DNA of 64,000 nt. Origin: an uncultured Pelagibacteraceae bacterium (GTDB lineage Bacteria; Pseudomonadota; Alphaproteobacteria; Pelagibacterales; Pelagibacteraceae). Below, in pieces: positions 9,151 to 16,488 of the stretch. The notes beneath the pieces were generated by a model. That model searched no databases. It was not told the origin of the DNA and saw only the letters and a list, made by a program, of their open reading frames with translations. The stretch is taken from NCBI GenBank assembly GCA_902580335.1, contig CACHKE010000003.1, forward strand, positions 1 to 64,000, in the 5' to 3' direction. Position numbers and translations under genes: made by a program. The number at the start of each line of letters is the position of its first letter. Within the stretch, counting starts at the first letter, position 1.

Positions 9151-9224
9151 TGGTGCTCCCACCCTGTACTGACCAGGGAACTAGTCCTTACCAAGGACTT
9201 GTTATGCCATTTAACTACAGGAGC
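9151..9224 (-). tRNA. tRNA-Thr (anticodon GGT), atypical T-loop
   Basis: The minus strand folds as a 74-nt cloverleaf with encoded CCA. It has a 7-bp acceptor stem (GCTCCTG with TGGGAGC, two wobbles), a D-arm GTTA/TAAC with GG in the loop, an anticodon stem AGTCC/GGACT with loop TTGGTAA (anticodon GGT), and a perfect T-stem CCCTG/CAGGG. The T-loop is GTCAGTA rather than the near-universal TTCRANY; T55 and C56 are kept, but T54 and A58 are both replaced by G. The gene abuts the preceding stop codon with no spacer. It is either an unusual functional tRNA or a decaying copy. Confidence 0.75.
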
Positions 9225-9324
9225 GATTATTACAAATTGTATTTTATTAATAATAATGCATTTTTTCAAATTATTGCCTTAATTTTTTGTGTAATATGAT
9301 TTATATCTATTGAGGAAAATTTTT

Positions 9325-9522
9325 ATGGGCATTCATTACGATTATAAATCTACTAAAAGTGCTAAACTGATGGAAAAGCAAGCTAAAAGAGAAAAAAAAC
9401 TTGCTGAAAAAAAAGCTAAACGTTTAGCAAAAGAAGGTGTTAAAAAAAATAATGAAGACAAAGTTTTAGACGCATCTAAACCAATTACACTAGATTTTCT
9501 TACAAATCCAAATAAAGAATGA
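9325..9522 (+). CDS. Small lysine-rich protein of unknown function
   Basis: A 65-aa, strongly basic protein starting MGIHYDYKSTK, with a Lys/Ala-rich helical or coiled-coil-like middle (KQAKREKKLAEKKAKRLAK) and an acidic-polar tail. The ATG at 9325 has a GAGGA Shine-Dalgarno about 9 nt upstream, which is preferred over an in-frame TTG at 9310. Its stop overlaps the ATG of the next small ORF by 4 nt (ATGA), and that ORF is coupled to dcd. No function was recognised; the lysine-rich composition would fit nucleic-acid or ribosome binding, which is only a guess. Confidence 0.65.
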   Translation: MGIHYDYKSTKSAKLMEKQAKREKKLAEKKAKRLAKEGVKKNNEDKVLDASKPITLDFLTNPNKE

Positions 9523-9620
9523 TTGTAAAAGATAAAAACGAGCGTTTAAGTTTAGCTCTAAAGAAAAACTTAAAAAAAAGAAAACTTTTTCAAAGAAAAA
9601 ATAAAAAGAAAAGTAAATAA
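9519..9620 (+). CDS. 33-aa basic peptide between the lysine-rich gene and dcd
   Basis: An ATG at 9519 overlaps the upstream stop as ATGA. The 33-codon frame ([20 protein letters not shown], then a Lys/Arg-rich tail) ends in TAA at 9618-9620, sharing its last base with the dcd ATG. Being locked into both neighbours by overlapping start and stop codons argues that it is translated. About half of its residues are Lys or Arg. No function was recognised. Confidence 0.55.
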   Translation: MIVKDKNERLSLALKKNLKKRKLFQRKNKKKSK

Positions 9621-10180
9621 TGTCTATCCAGCCTGATACTTGGATAAAAAAAATGTGCAAAGAGCACAACATGATAGATCCATTTCTTGATCATCAAGTT
9701 TCCGAGGGAAAGATATCCTATGGATTAAGCAGTATGGGTTATGATGTGAGAATTTCTGACGAATACAGAATATTTACAAATGTAAATAGTTCTTTAGTAG
9801 ATCCTAAAAATTTTTCTGATGATAATTTCATTGAGAGAAAAGGACCATATTGTATTATCCCACCTAATTCATTCGTTTTAGCAAAAACTGTTGAATATTT
9901 TAGGATCCCAAAAGATGTTTTATGTATTTGTGTTGGAAAAAGTACTTATGCTAGGACGGGTATTATTTGTAATGTAACTCCAATTGAAAATGAATTTGAG
10001 GGAAATATTGTGATTGAGCTTAGTAACACAACTCCCAATCCAGCAAAAATCTATTCTAACGAGGGAATTGCACAATTTTTATTTTTTAAATCAGATACTC
10101 AACCCGAAACAACATATAAATCTAAGAACGGCAAATATCAGGGCCAGACTACAATTCAAGTTGCTAAAATTAAAAAGTAA
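9620..10180 (+). CDS. dcd: dCTP deaminase
   Basis: Dcd deaminates dCTP to dUTP, the main route to dTMP in many bacteria. The 186-aa protein shows the trimeric dUTPase-like fold signatures [25 protein letters not shown] (containing the conserved Ser-Arg active-site elements), [18 protein letters not shown] with the catalytic Glu, and a C-terminal YQGQ lid motif. The length is normal. It starts on the last base of the preceding small ORF. Confidence 0.95.
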   Translation: MSIQPDTWIKKMCKEHNMIDPFLDHQVSEGKISYGLSSMGYDVRISDEYRIFTNVNSSLVDPKNFSDDNFIERKGPYCIIPPNSFVLAKTVEYFRIPKDVLCICVGKSTYARTGIICNVTPIENEFEGNIVIELSNTTPNPAKIYSNEGIAQFLFFKSDTQPETTYKSKNGKYQGQTTIQVAKIKK

Positions 10181-10183
10181 ATT

Positions 10184-11449
10184 ATGGACAAGTTTTCTAT
10201 AGAAGGCCCTTGTAGAATAAAGGGTAGAGTAAAAATTTCAGGATCAAAAAATTCCTCATTGCCAATCTTAGCATCGACACTTTTATTTGATCAACCTGTT
10301 ACAATTAGAAATTTGCCAAAAGTAAAAGACATTGACACAATGCTTAGTTTGTTAAAATCTCTTGGCTCAAAAATAATTTTATCTAAAGATAAAAGAATTG
10401 CTAAAATACACAACAAAAATAAAATAAAAACTTTTGCAAGTTATTCTCTTGTCAAAACTATGAGAGGTTCAATTTTAGTATTAGGACCTTTAATCGCAAA
10501 ATATCATAAGTCAACAATATCCTTACCAGGCGGTTGTTTGATTGGTGCAAGACCAATAAACTATCATTTAGATGCTTTAAAAAAGCTTGGAATGAATTAT
10601 GTTTTAAAAGATGGGTATATTTTAGCAAAATCTAAAGGCAAATTAAATGGAAAGGTTTTAAGATTTCCAAAAATTAGTGTAGGTGCAACAGAAAATTCTA
10701 TTATCGCGGCATGTTTAGCTAAAGGTACTACAATTCTGAAAAATTGTGCTGTTGAGCCCGAAATTAAGGATCTTACAAATTTTTTAAACTCCGCTGGAGC
10801 AAAAATTACTTGGAGTGGAAGAAAGTGTAAAATTATTGGAGTAGAAACTCTCAATAAGACTGAGTATTCGGTTATGCCTGACCGGATTGAGGCAGGCACT
10901 TTTTGTGTTGCTGCAACAGTTGCAAAAGGAAATTTAGAAATATTAGATTTTGATGCTAAAATTATTAAAACAGAGCTTAATTTGTTAAAAAAATTTGGCG
11001 CAAAAATTAAAATTAAAAACAAAAAAATTTTTATTAAAGGGCCTGAAAATATTAAGTCGATCAAGAATATTAAAACCAAAGAATACCCAGGAGTTTCTAC
11101 TGATATGCAATCACAACTAATGGTTATAATGTGCCTTGCCAATGGAAAAGGTTCTATAACTGAAAATATCTTTGAAAATAGATTCATGCATGTTGCTGAA
11201 CTTCGTAGACTTGGGGCAAAAATAAATATTAATAGAAACGTAGCTGCAATCGAGGGAAATACAAAATTTATTGGCGCTGAGTTAATGTCTAGCGACTTGC
11301 GAGCTTCAGTGTCTCTTGTTTTAGCGGCAATAGTTTCTAAAGGCAGATCAACAATAAATCGAATTTATCATTTAGATCGAGGTTACGAGGGCATTGAAAA
11401 TAAACTTAAAAAAATTGGGGTACGAATTAGAAGAAAAAAAAATGGGTAA
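10184..11449 (+). CDS. murA: UDP-N-acetylglucosamine 1-carboxyvinyltransferase
   Basis: MurA adds enolpyruvate from PEP to UDP-GlcNAc, the first committed step of peptidoglycan synthesis. The 421-aa product has the two-domain EPT fold with SGSKNSSLPILA near the N-terminus and the catalytic loop SLPGGCLIGARP carrying Cys118, the residue targeted by fosfomycin in sensitive enzymes. It is followed by DUF2948 with an 8-nt overlap, the usual alphaproteobacterial murA-DUF2948-hisD order. Confidence 0.96.
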   Translation: MDKFSIEGPCRIKGRVKISGSKNSSLPILASTLLFDQPVTIRNLPKVKDIDTMLSLLKSLGSKIILSKDKRIAKIHNKNKIKTFASYSLVKTMRGSILVLGPLIAKYHKSTISLPGGCLIGARPINYHLDALKKLGMNYVLKDGYILAKSKGKLNGKVLRFPKISVGATENSIIAACLAKGTTILKNCAVEPEIKDLTNFLNSAGAKITWSGRKCKIIGVETLNKTEYSVMPDRIEAGTFCVAATVAKGNLEILDFDAKIIKTELNLLKKFGAKIKIKNKKIFIKGPENIKSIKNIKTKEYPGVSTDMQSQLMVIMCLANGKGSITENIFENRFMHVAELRRLGAKININRNVAAIEGNTKFIGAELMSSDLRASVSLVLAAIVSKGRSTINRIYHLDRGYEGIENKLKKIGVRIRRKKNG

Positions 11450-11852
11450 ATATCTAACAAAGATAATTGCAAACGATCAAGAGAGCTTACAAATGATATC
11501 CGCATGTATCGCTGGCGCAAAAACGAAAGTTGATAATATTAAGTATTTAGCATCAAGCAAAGTTTTTCTATTATCAATCGAAAGAACTAAAATTGAGTCT
11601 GATCAAATGAATAAGAAAATAAACAGTATTTGTAGATTTGATTTTGTTGATAAGGTTAAATCTAAAAAAATCGATCAAGGAAATAAAGAAAAAATATTAA
11701 ACTTAATTGGCATCGATTATTTGAAAAATAAAGATGATTATGAAATAAATTTAATTTTTGATAATAATAGTCACATTGTTTTGACTACAGAAACGATTGA
11801 AGCAAGGTTAGAGGACCAAAATGAGATTAAACAAAATGAAAATATTAGATAG
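11442..11852 (+). CDS. DUF2948 family protein
   Basis: This 136-aa protein starts at the ATG at 11442, 8 nt inside the end of murA. A longer in-frame start exists but would lie deep in murA. The sequence (MGKYLTKIIANDQESLQMIS and an internal FLLSIERT segment) and its position between murA and hisD match DUF2948, an uncharacterised alphaproteobacterial family. No catalytic motif is evident. The 3' end overlaps hisD, so translation is probably coupled. Confidence 0.75.
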   Translation: MGKYLTKIIANDQESLQMISACIAGAKTKVDNIKYLASSKVFLLSIERTKIESDQMNKKINSICRFDFVDKVKSKKIDQGNKEKILNLIGIDYLKNKDDYEINLIFDNNSHIVLTTETIEARLEDQNEIKQNENIR

Positions 11853-13119
11853 TAAATTAAGAAATTTTAATAAAAAGTTAGATGATTTATTATTAAGAAG
11901 AAAAACTAAAGTTCAAACAAGTTCTGTTTCTGTTATTAAAATAATTAATGATGTAAAAAAAAATGGTGACAAGGCATTGTTAAAGTATGAGAAAAAATTT
12001 AATCAGAACAGAGTAATCAAACCTAGTTTTAGTCAAATTAAAAAATCTATTAATTCCCTAGACCCTAAAGTAAAAAATGCTATCGATCTTGCTTATTCAA
12101 GAATTTACAAGTTTCACTCATTACAAAAATTTAAAAATATTTCTTATATAGATAAATTAAAAAATAAATTAGAATACAAATATCTACCAATCGAATCTGT
12201 TGCAATTTACGTGCCAGGATCATCAGTGTCTTATCCTTCAAGTGTTTTAATGAATGCTATCCCTGCGATAGTTGCGGGAGTAAAAAGAATAATTATGATT
12301 AATCCAGGATATAAAGGAAAACAAAACGCTGCAGTGTTGTATGCAGCAAAAAAATGTAAAATTAAAGAAATATATTCTATTGGTGGTCCATCAGCGATTG
12401 CAGCAGTCGCTTATGGAACAAAAAAAATCAATAGAGTGAATAAAATTGTTGGTCCTGGTAATAAGTATGTAGCAGCTGCTAAAAAAGAAGTCTTTGGTGA
12501 TGTTGGTGTTGAGGGAATGACAGCTGGACCATCGGAAATAACCGTTGTTGGTGATAGATTTTCAAATCCAGGCTGGATAGCAAGCGATCTTATTGGTCAA
12601 GCAGAACATGATGAACTTGCTCAATGTATTTTAATTTCTAAAAGTAAAGACTTAATAAGTCAAACTAAGGGTGAAATTTCTAGACAATTAAAAAAAATTC
12701 CAAGGACAGCTATCGCAAGAAAAAGTTTATCAAATAACGGAATTTTAATTCAAGTAAAATCAGATAAACAAATAATTGATATTGTGAATAAAATCGCTCC
12801 TGAGCATTTAGAATTAAATGTAAAAAATTACAAATCTTTTATTTCAAGAATTAAAAATGCTGGCTCTATTTGTTTAGGAAAATATGCTGTGATGGCAATG
12901 ACTGACTATAATGCTGGTTCAAACCATATATTACCAACTAATGGTTCTGCTAAATTTTCAAGTGGCATAAGTGTTAATGAATTTTACAAAAGAATTTCAT
13001 ATATAAACTTATCAAAAAAGGGTATTGAAAAGCTTGGACCATCAGTTATAACTCTTGCAAATTATGAAGGGTTGGCCGCACACGCTCAATCTGTGAAAAA
13101 ACGAATTAGGAGAAAATAA
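11821..13119 (+). CDS. hisD: Histidinol dehydrogenase
   Basis: HisD oxidises L-histidinol to L-histidine with two NAD+, the last two steps of histidine synthesis. The 432-aa protein contains YVPGSSVSYPSSVLMNAIPA, VGPGNKYVAAAKKEVFG, the zinc/catalytic region LIGQAEHDELAQC, and IAPEHLEL with the catalytic Glu-His. Two starts are possible: 11821 has an AGAGG Shine-Dalgarno at good spacing, while 11836 would begin MKILDSK and fits family length equally well. It lies between DUF2948 and infA. Confidence 0.95.
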   Translation: MRLNKMKILDSKLRNFNKKLDDLLLRRKTKVQTSSVSVIKIINDVKKNGDKALLKYEKKFNQNRVIKPSFSQIKKSINSLDPKVKNAIDLAYSRIYKFHSLQKFKNISYIDKLKNKLEYKYLPIESVAIYVPGSSVSYPSSVLMNAIPAIVAGVKRIIMINPGYKGKQNAAVLYAAKKCKIKEIYSIGGPSAIAAVAYGTKKINRVNKIVGPGNKYVAAAKKEVFGDVGVEGMTAGPSEITVVGDRFSNPGWIASDLIGQAEHDELAQCILISKSKDLISQTKGEISRQLKKIPRTAIARKSLSNNGILIQVKSDKQIIDIVNKIAPEHLELNVKNYKSFISRIKNAGSICLGKYAVMAMTDYNAGSNHILPTNGSAKFSSGISVNEFYKRISYINLSKKGIEKLGPSVITLANYEGLAAHAQSVKKRIRRK

Positions 13120-13122
13120 AAT

Positions 13123-13338
13123 TTGTCAAAACAAGATTTACTTGAATTTAAGGGTAAAGTAACTGATCTGTTACCTAATGCTATGTTTAGAGTTCAATTG
13201 GAAAACGGTCACGTAGTGACTGCACATACTGCAGGTAAGTTAAGAAAAAACAGAATTCGAGTATTACAAGGTGATAATGTGACTGTGGAAATGACACCTT
13301 ATGACCTTACTAAAGGTAGAATTATCTTTAGGGGATAA
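13123..13338 (+). CDS. infA: Translation initiation factor IF-1
   Basis: The 71-aa OB-fold protein ([30 protein letters not shown]) is a clear IF-1, which occupies the 30S A-site during initiation. The start codon appears to be TTG at 13123, preceded by AGGAG at good spacing; no in-frame ATG gives a complete N-terminus. It follows hisD by 3 nt and precedes tRNA-Phe by 6 nt. Confidence 0.95.
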   Translation: MSKQDLLEFKGKVTDLLPNAMFRVQLENGHVVTAHTAGKLRKNRIRVLQGDNVTVEMTPYDLTKGRIIFRG

Positions 13339-13344
13339 TATTTT

Positions 13345-13420
13345 GCCTCGGTAGCTCAGTTGGTAGAGCAAAGGACTGAAAATCCTTGTGTCGGCGGTTC
13401 GATCCCGCCCTGAGGCACCA
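13345..13420 (+). tRNA. tRNA-Phe (anticodon GAA)
   Basis: A complete 76-nt cloverleaf with encoded CCA. The acceptor is GCCTCGG/CTGAGGC, the D-arm is canonical, the anticodon loop CTGAAAA gives GAA, and the T-arm GGCGG-TTCGATC-CCGCC is fully standard. It begins 6 nt after the infA stop codon. Confidence 0.97.
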
Positions 13421-13495
13421 TCAAAACATCTTGAAATTAATATACAAAGAAATTAACTTCTTTATATAATAAATAACAAAAGGACGAGTAAAAAG

Positions 13496-13708
13496 ATGAG
13501 TACATTAAAAGGAACAGTAAAATGGTTCAATTTTCGTAAAGGATTCGGATTCATAGAAAGAGAGGATAAACAAAAAGATGCGTTTGTTCATATAACAGCA
13601 GTTAAAGCTGCAGGCTTAAAGAGTCTCCAAGAGTCTGACAAATTAGAATTTACATTAGAGGACGGTCCAAAAGGTCCCTCAGCAGTAAACTTAAAAAAAT
13701 TAGATTAA
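13496..13708 (+). CDS. Cold-shock domain protein (CspA family)
   Basis: The 70-aa protein is a single cold-shock OB-fold with RNP1-like KGFGFIE and RNP2-like DAFVHI motifs. CSPs bind single-stranded RNA/DNA and melt RNA structure. The 75-nt leader after tRNA-Phe contains a TATAAT-like -10, and a GGACGAG Shine-Dalgarno precedes the ATG. A strong rho-independent terminator follows, so it is probably a monocistronic gene. Confidence 0.94.
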   Translation: MSTLKGTVKWFNFRKGFGFIEREDKQKDAFVHITAVKAAGLKSLQESDKLEFTLEDGPKGPSAVNLKKLD

Positions 13709-13721
13709 TTTAAATATTTAA

Positions 13722-13764
13722 AGGGGCGTTTTCTTAGAAATTGAGAAAACGTCCTTTTCTTTTT
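13722..13764 (+). terminator. Rho-independent terminator after the cold-shock gene
   Basis: A stem of about 11 bp (GGGCGTTTTCT paired with AGAAAACGTCC, one G-U) with a short AT-rich loop is followed by a T-rich tract. It lies 14 nt after the csp stop codon and is the clearest intrinsic terminator seen in the window. Confidence 0.85.
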
Positions 13765-13803
13765 AGGGTTGAATAATTTTAATTTTTGTCTAAAACGCTC
13801 AGC

Positions 13804-13905
13804 ATGAATAAAAATGAGATTAACTACAAAATAAACTTAGGTACTCAAAGACTTGCTCTAAGAGGAATTAATAGTGGTGTGCACGCTCATTTCCACGCTA
13901 GCTAA
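13804..13905 (+). CDS. Possible 33-aa histidine-containing leader peptide upstream of tRNA-His/hisS
   Basis: An ATG at 13804 opens a 33-codon frame whose end reads VHAHFHAS, three His in five residues. The stop codon lies in the loop of a perfect 7-bp hairpin (13896-13913). The downstream genes are tRNA-His, hisS, hisZ and hisG. A weak promoter-like pair (TTGAAT at 13769, TAAAAC at 13791, 16-nt spacer) would make it nearly leaderless; no Shine-Dalgarno is visible. This resembles an attenuation leader in outline, but there is no T-tract after the hairpin, so the call is tentative. Confidence 0.3.
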   Translation: MNKNEINYKINLGTQRLALRGINSGVHAHFHAS

Positions 13906-13913
13906 AGCTAGCG
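13896..13913 (+). other. Perfect 7-bp hairpin, CGCTAGC/GCTAGCG, loop TAAA
   Basis: The stem is perfect and GC-rich against an AT-rich background, and the loop contains the stop codon of the 33-codon frame. The first CGCT also occurs 10 nt earlier inside a CACGCT direct repeat, so an alternative, weaker pairing exists. Without a following T-run it is not a standard terminator. Confidence 0.5.
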
Positions 13914-13928
13914 AATAATCAGATATAT

Positions 13929-13934
13929 TATAAT
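13929..13934 (+). promoter_or_regulatory. Candidate -10 element for tRNA-His/hisS
   Basis: A perfect TATAAT lies about 40 nt upstream of the tRNA-His 5' end. No good -35 is seen at 16-18 nt spacing. If active, transcription would begin downstream of the possible leader peptide, which would exclude attenuation by it. Confidence 0.35.
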
Positions 13935-13974
13935 TTTAAATAACAACAAAATAAGATAAAACAAAAAAGGATAC

Positions 13975-14049
13975 GCTCCCGTGGTGTAATGGTAGTCACG
14001 ATTCTCTGTGGAAGAATAGGTAGTAGTTCAATTCTACTCGGGAGTACCA
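13975..14049 (+). tRNA. tRNA-His (anticodon GTG)
   Basis: A 75-nt cloverleaf with encoded CCA: acceptor GCTCCCG/CGGGAGT, anticodon stem ATTCT/AGAAT with loop CTGTGGA (anticodon GTG), and T-arm AGTAG-TTCAATT-CTACT. The discriminator is A73 and the base preceding G1 is C, so the usual encoded G-1:C73 identity pair of bacterial tRNA-His is missing. Loss of this pair is known in many alphaproteobacteria and goes with a divergent HisRS. The 1-72 pair is G-U. hisS starts 5 nt after the CCA. Confidence 0.93.
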
Positions 14050-14054
14050 AAAAA

Positions 14055-15452
14055 ATGAATAAAGAAAACAAATTAATTCCTGGATTACCCTCAGGTTTTG
14101 AAGATAGATGGAATAAAAAATTATTTCTCAAAAAAAGACTATTAAGGGTCATTGAGAAAAATTTTATTAAATATGGATTTAATCCATTAGAAACTCCATC
14201 ATTTGAAATTAGTGAAAATATAGGCTCCTTCCTTGCAGAGGACGAGAACAATCCTATGTCTGATGTGTTTACATTTGATGATGGTGGAAAAAATATTACT
14301 TTAAGATATGATTTATCAAGTCCACTTGCTAGATTTGTTGCACAGAATAATCAAGAACTTCCCTCAATATATAAAAGATATGCAATCCAAAATGTATTTA
14401 GAAATGAAAAATCTGGAAATGCTAGGTACAGGGAATTTACTCAAGCAGATTGTGATATAGTTGGAAATGTTAATCCAGCACAAGCTAATGCGGAGCTTTG
14501 TAATTTAATTTCAAGTACACTTTTAGATTGTGGTTTAAAAAAGGATCAGTTTACTATCAATGTCAGTAATAGAAAAATCGTTCAAGGTTTGATTGAAGAT
14601 TTGAAAATTGAAAAAGATAAACAAATCAAAGTAATGAGAGCTATAGATAAACTCGATAAACCTGGGTTTGGTTTAAAGGGTGTTGAAGAATTACTGAAAA
14701 AAGAGAGAAAAGATAAAAGTGGAGCTATAACAAAAGGAGCAAACCTAAGTGATGTACAAGCTTCAAAAATCTTAAATTTTTTAAAGATTAAAGATTTAAA
14801 GGAACTTAAAGAAAATTTTAAAAATTCTGCTACTCAAGAGGGCATTAAAGAATTAGAGGAACTGTTTGAAGTTTTAAACTTTGGCAATTACTCCGATCAA
14901 GTAAAAACTAATTTTACGATAGTTAGAGGTTTAGATTATTACGATGGGTTTTGTGTTGAAACCAATCTAAATTTTAAAGCAAAAAATATTAAAGGCAAGG
15001 AAGTTGATATTGGAAGTATCTGCTCAGGTGGACAGTATAATAAATTAATTTCGAGATTTAAGGGTGTAGATATTCCTGGGACAGGTGTAAGTATTGGTGT
15101 CGATAGATTGCTATTTGCAATGATGCAATTAAATCAAGTAAAAGTTGATGTACAAAATCCAGTTATTGTTTGTGTAATGGATGAAAAATATTTAAAAAAT
15201 TATTACGAAATTTTAGATAATTTAAGAAAAAACAATATCAATTCTGAAATATTTTTGGATAGTAAAAAAAATCTAGGTAAGCAACTTACTTATGCTAACA
15301 AAAGAGAATGTCCAGTCGCAGTTATCTGCGGTGAAAATGAATTTAAAGATAATAAAATAACATTAAAAAATCTACTTGGGGCTAAAGGGGAGAATAACCA
15401 AATTACATTTCCAAAAGAAAATTTAATAAATGAAATCAAAAAATTTATCTAA
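14055..15452 (+). CDS. hisS: Histidyl-tRNA synthetase
   Basis: HisRS charges tRNA-His. The 465-aa class II synthetase shows TLRYDLSSPLARFVA, motif 2 in NVFRNEKSGNARYREFTQAD, the HisA motif RGLDYYDGF, and motif 3 in GTGVSIGVDRLLFAM. It is longer than the common ~420-aa bacterial form and resembles the derived alphaproteobacterial type. The ATG at 14055 is chosen because the open frame further upstream runs through tRNA-His. The only Shine-Dalgarno-like GGAG (14041-14044) lies inside the tRNA acceptor stem. The 3' end overlaps hisZ by 23 nt. Confidence 0.95.
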   Translation: MNKENKLIPGLPSGFEDRWNKKLFLKKRLLRVIEKNFIKYGFNPLETPSFEISENIGSFLAEDENNPMSDVFTFDDGGKNITLRYDLSSPLARFVAQNNQELPSIYKRYAIQNVFRNEKSGNARYREFTQADCDIVGNVNPAQANAELCNLISSTLLDCGLKKDQFTINVSNRKIVQGLIEDLKIEKDKQIKVMRAIDKLDKPGFGLKGVEELLKKERKDKSGAITKGANLSDVQASKILNFLKIKDLKELKENFKNSATQEGIKELEELFEVLNFGNYSDQVKTNFTIVRGLDYYDGFCVETNLNFKAKNIKGKEVDIGSICSGGQYNKLISRFKGVDIPGTGVSIGVDRLLFAMMQLNQVKVDVQNPVIVCVMDEKYLKNYYEILDNLRKNNINSEIFLDSKKNLGKQLTYANKRECPVAVICGENEFKDNKITLKNLLGAKGENNQITFPKENLINEIKKFI

Positions 15453-16488
15453 CAAAATCCTTAGATCAGTTCAGTCTAAAGGATTTAAATATATTGAATT
15501 ACCATCAGTTATTGAGACTAATCATATAGTTCAAAGATCTGGTGAAAGTTTTAGAAAATTTATTTTTTCATTTACAGATCAGACAGGTAATGAATTGTGT
15601 TTAAGACCTGACCTTACGATTGCTTCTTGTCTTAGATATTTAGAAAACAATTTAAAGGGCAAAGAAAAAATATTTTATAGCGGACAGGCTTATAGAAAAT
15701 CTCAAAATAAAAAGGACTCTATAATCCGAAATCAAGTTGGTTTTGAGATTATAGGATCAAAAGATGAAAAAAATGATGACAAAGAAATAATAAATACATC
15801 ACTTAAATCACTAAAAAATTTGAAATACTCAACTGGCACCCTCACAATTGGCAATGTAGAGATTTTTAATCTTTTAATATCTAAACTAGATATACCGAAA
15901 AGATGGAAATTAAGACTTACAAGACATTTCTGGAGAGAAGACTATTTCAGTGATTTATTAAAAAGATTAGAGACAAATTCTGATGTAGATCCAACTATTG
16001 TTGAAGTTGACAAAAGACGATATTTAAAAATGTTAAAGGATGATCAATCATCTATTGTTGCAGGTAGAACATTAAAAGAAATTTTAGAGAGGTTTGATAA
16101 TAAGATTAAGGACCCAAGAAGAGCAAGTAAAGGAAGTAATACATCGAAAATTATTAAAGAGTTTTTAAAGATTAAGTGTCCAATAAATAAAGCTGCAAAG
16201 GAATTAAATAAGTTTTTTAAAAAACATAAAATAAACCTTTTTGTTGATCAGAAATATTTTCCTGTCTCAAAAAATAAAATATCTAAATTGAATGTAGTTT
16301 TTTCATCAGCCTTTGGCAGACAATTGGAGTATTACACTGGTATAGTTTTTAAGATAGACATCAAATCAAAGTCGAAAATTATTAATTGTTGTAATGGTGG
16401 TCGTTATGACAAATTAATTTCTGATCTTGGTTCAAAAAAACACGTACCCGCAGTTGGAGCAGCTTTTAATTTAAATTATCAATTATGA
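15430..16488 (+). CDS. hisZ: ATP phosphoribosyltransferase regulatory subunit HisZ
   Basis: HisZ is a catalytically inactive HisRS paralogue that activates the short form of HisG. The 352-aa protein retains class II synthetase-like segments (ELCLRPDLTIASCLRYL, YSGQAYRK, GRQLEYYTGIVFKI, CCNGGRYDKLI) but lacks an anticodon-binding domain. Its partner hisG follows with a 4-nt overlap and is the short form, which fits. It overlaps hisS upstream. Confidence 0.9.
   Translation: MKSKNLSNKILRSVQSKGFKYIELPSVIETNHIVQRSGESFRKFIFSFTDQTGNELCLRPDLTIASCLRYLENNLKGKEKIFYSGQAYRKSQNKKDSIIRNQVGFEIIGSKDEKNDDKEIINTSLKSLKNLKYSTGTLTIGNVEIFNLLISKLDIPKRWKLRLTRHFWREDYFSDLLKRLETNSDVDPTIVEVDKRRYLKMLKDDQSSIVAGRTLKEILERFDNKIKDPRRASKGSNTSKIIKEFLKIKCPINKAAKELNKFFKKHKINLFVDQKYFPVSKNKISKLNVVFSSAFGRQLEYYTGIVFKIDIKSKSKIINCCNGGRYDKLISDLGSKKHVPAVGAAFNLNYQL

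Noticed and set aside
10597-11187. 196-codon ORF antisense to murA
   Set aside because: It lies entirely within murA, whose protein is unambiguous; it is a shadow frame.
13989-14054. Upstream extension of hisS through tRNA-His
   Set aside because: The frame is open by chance inside the tRNA gene; the HisRS N-terminus starts at 14055.
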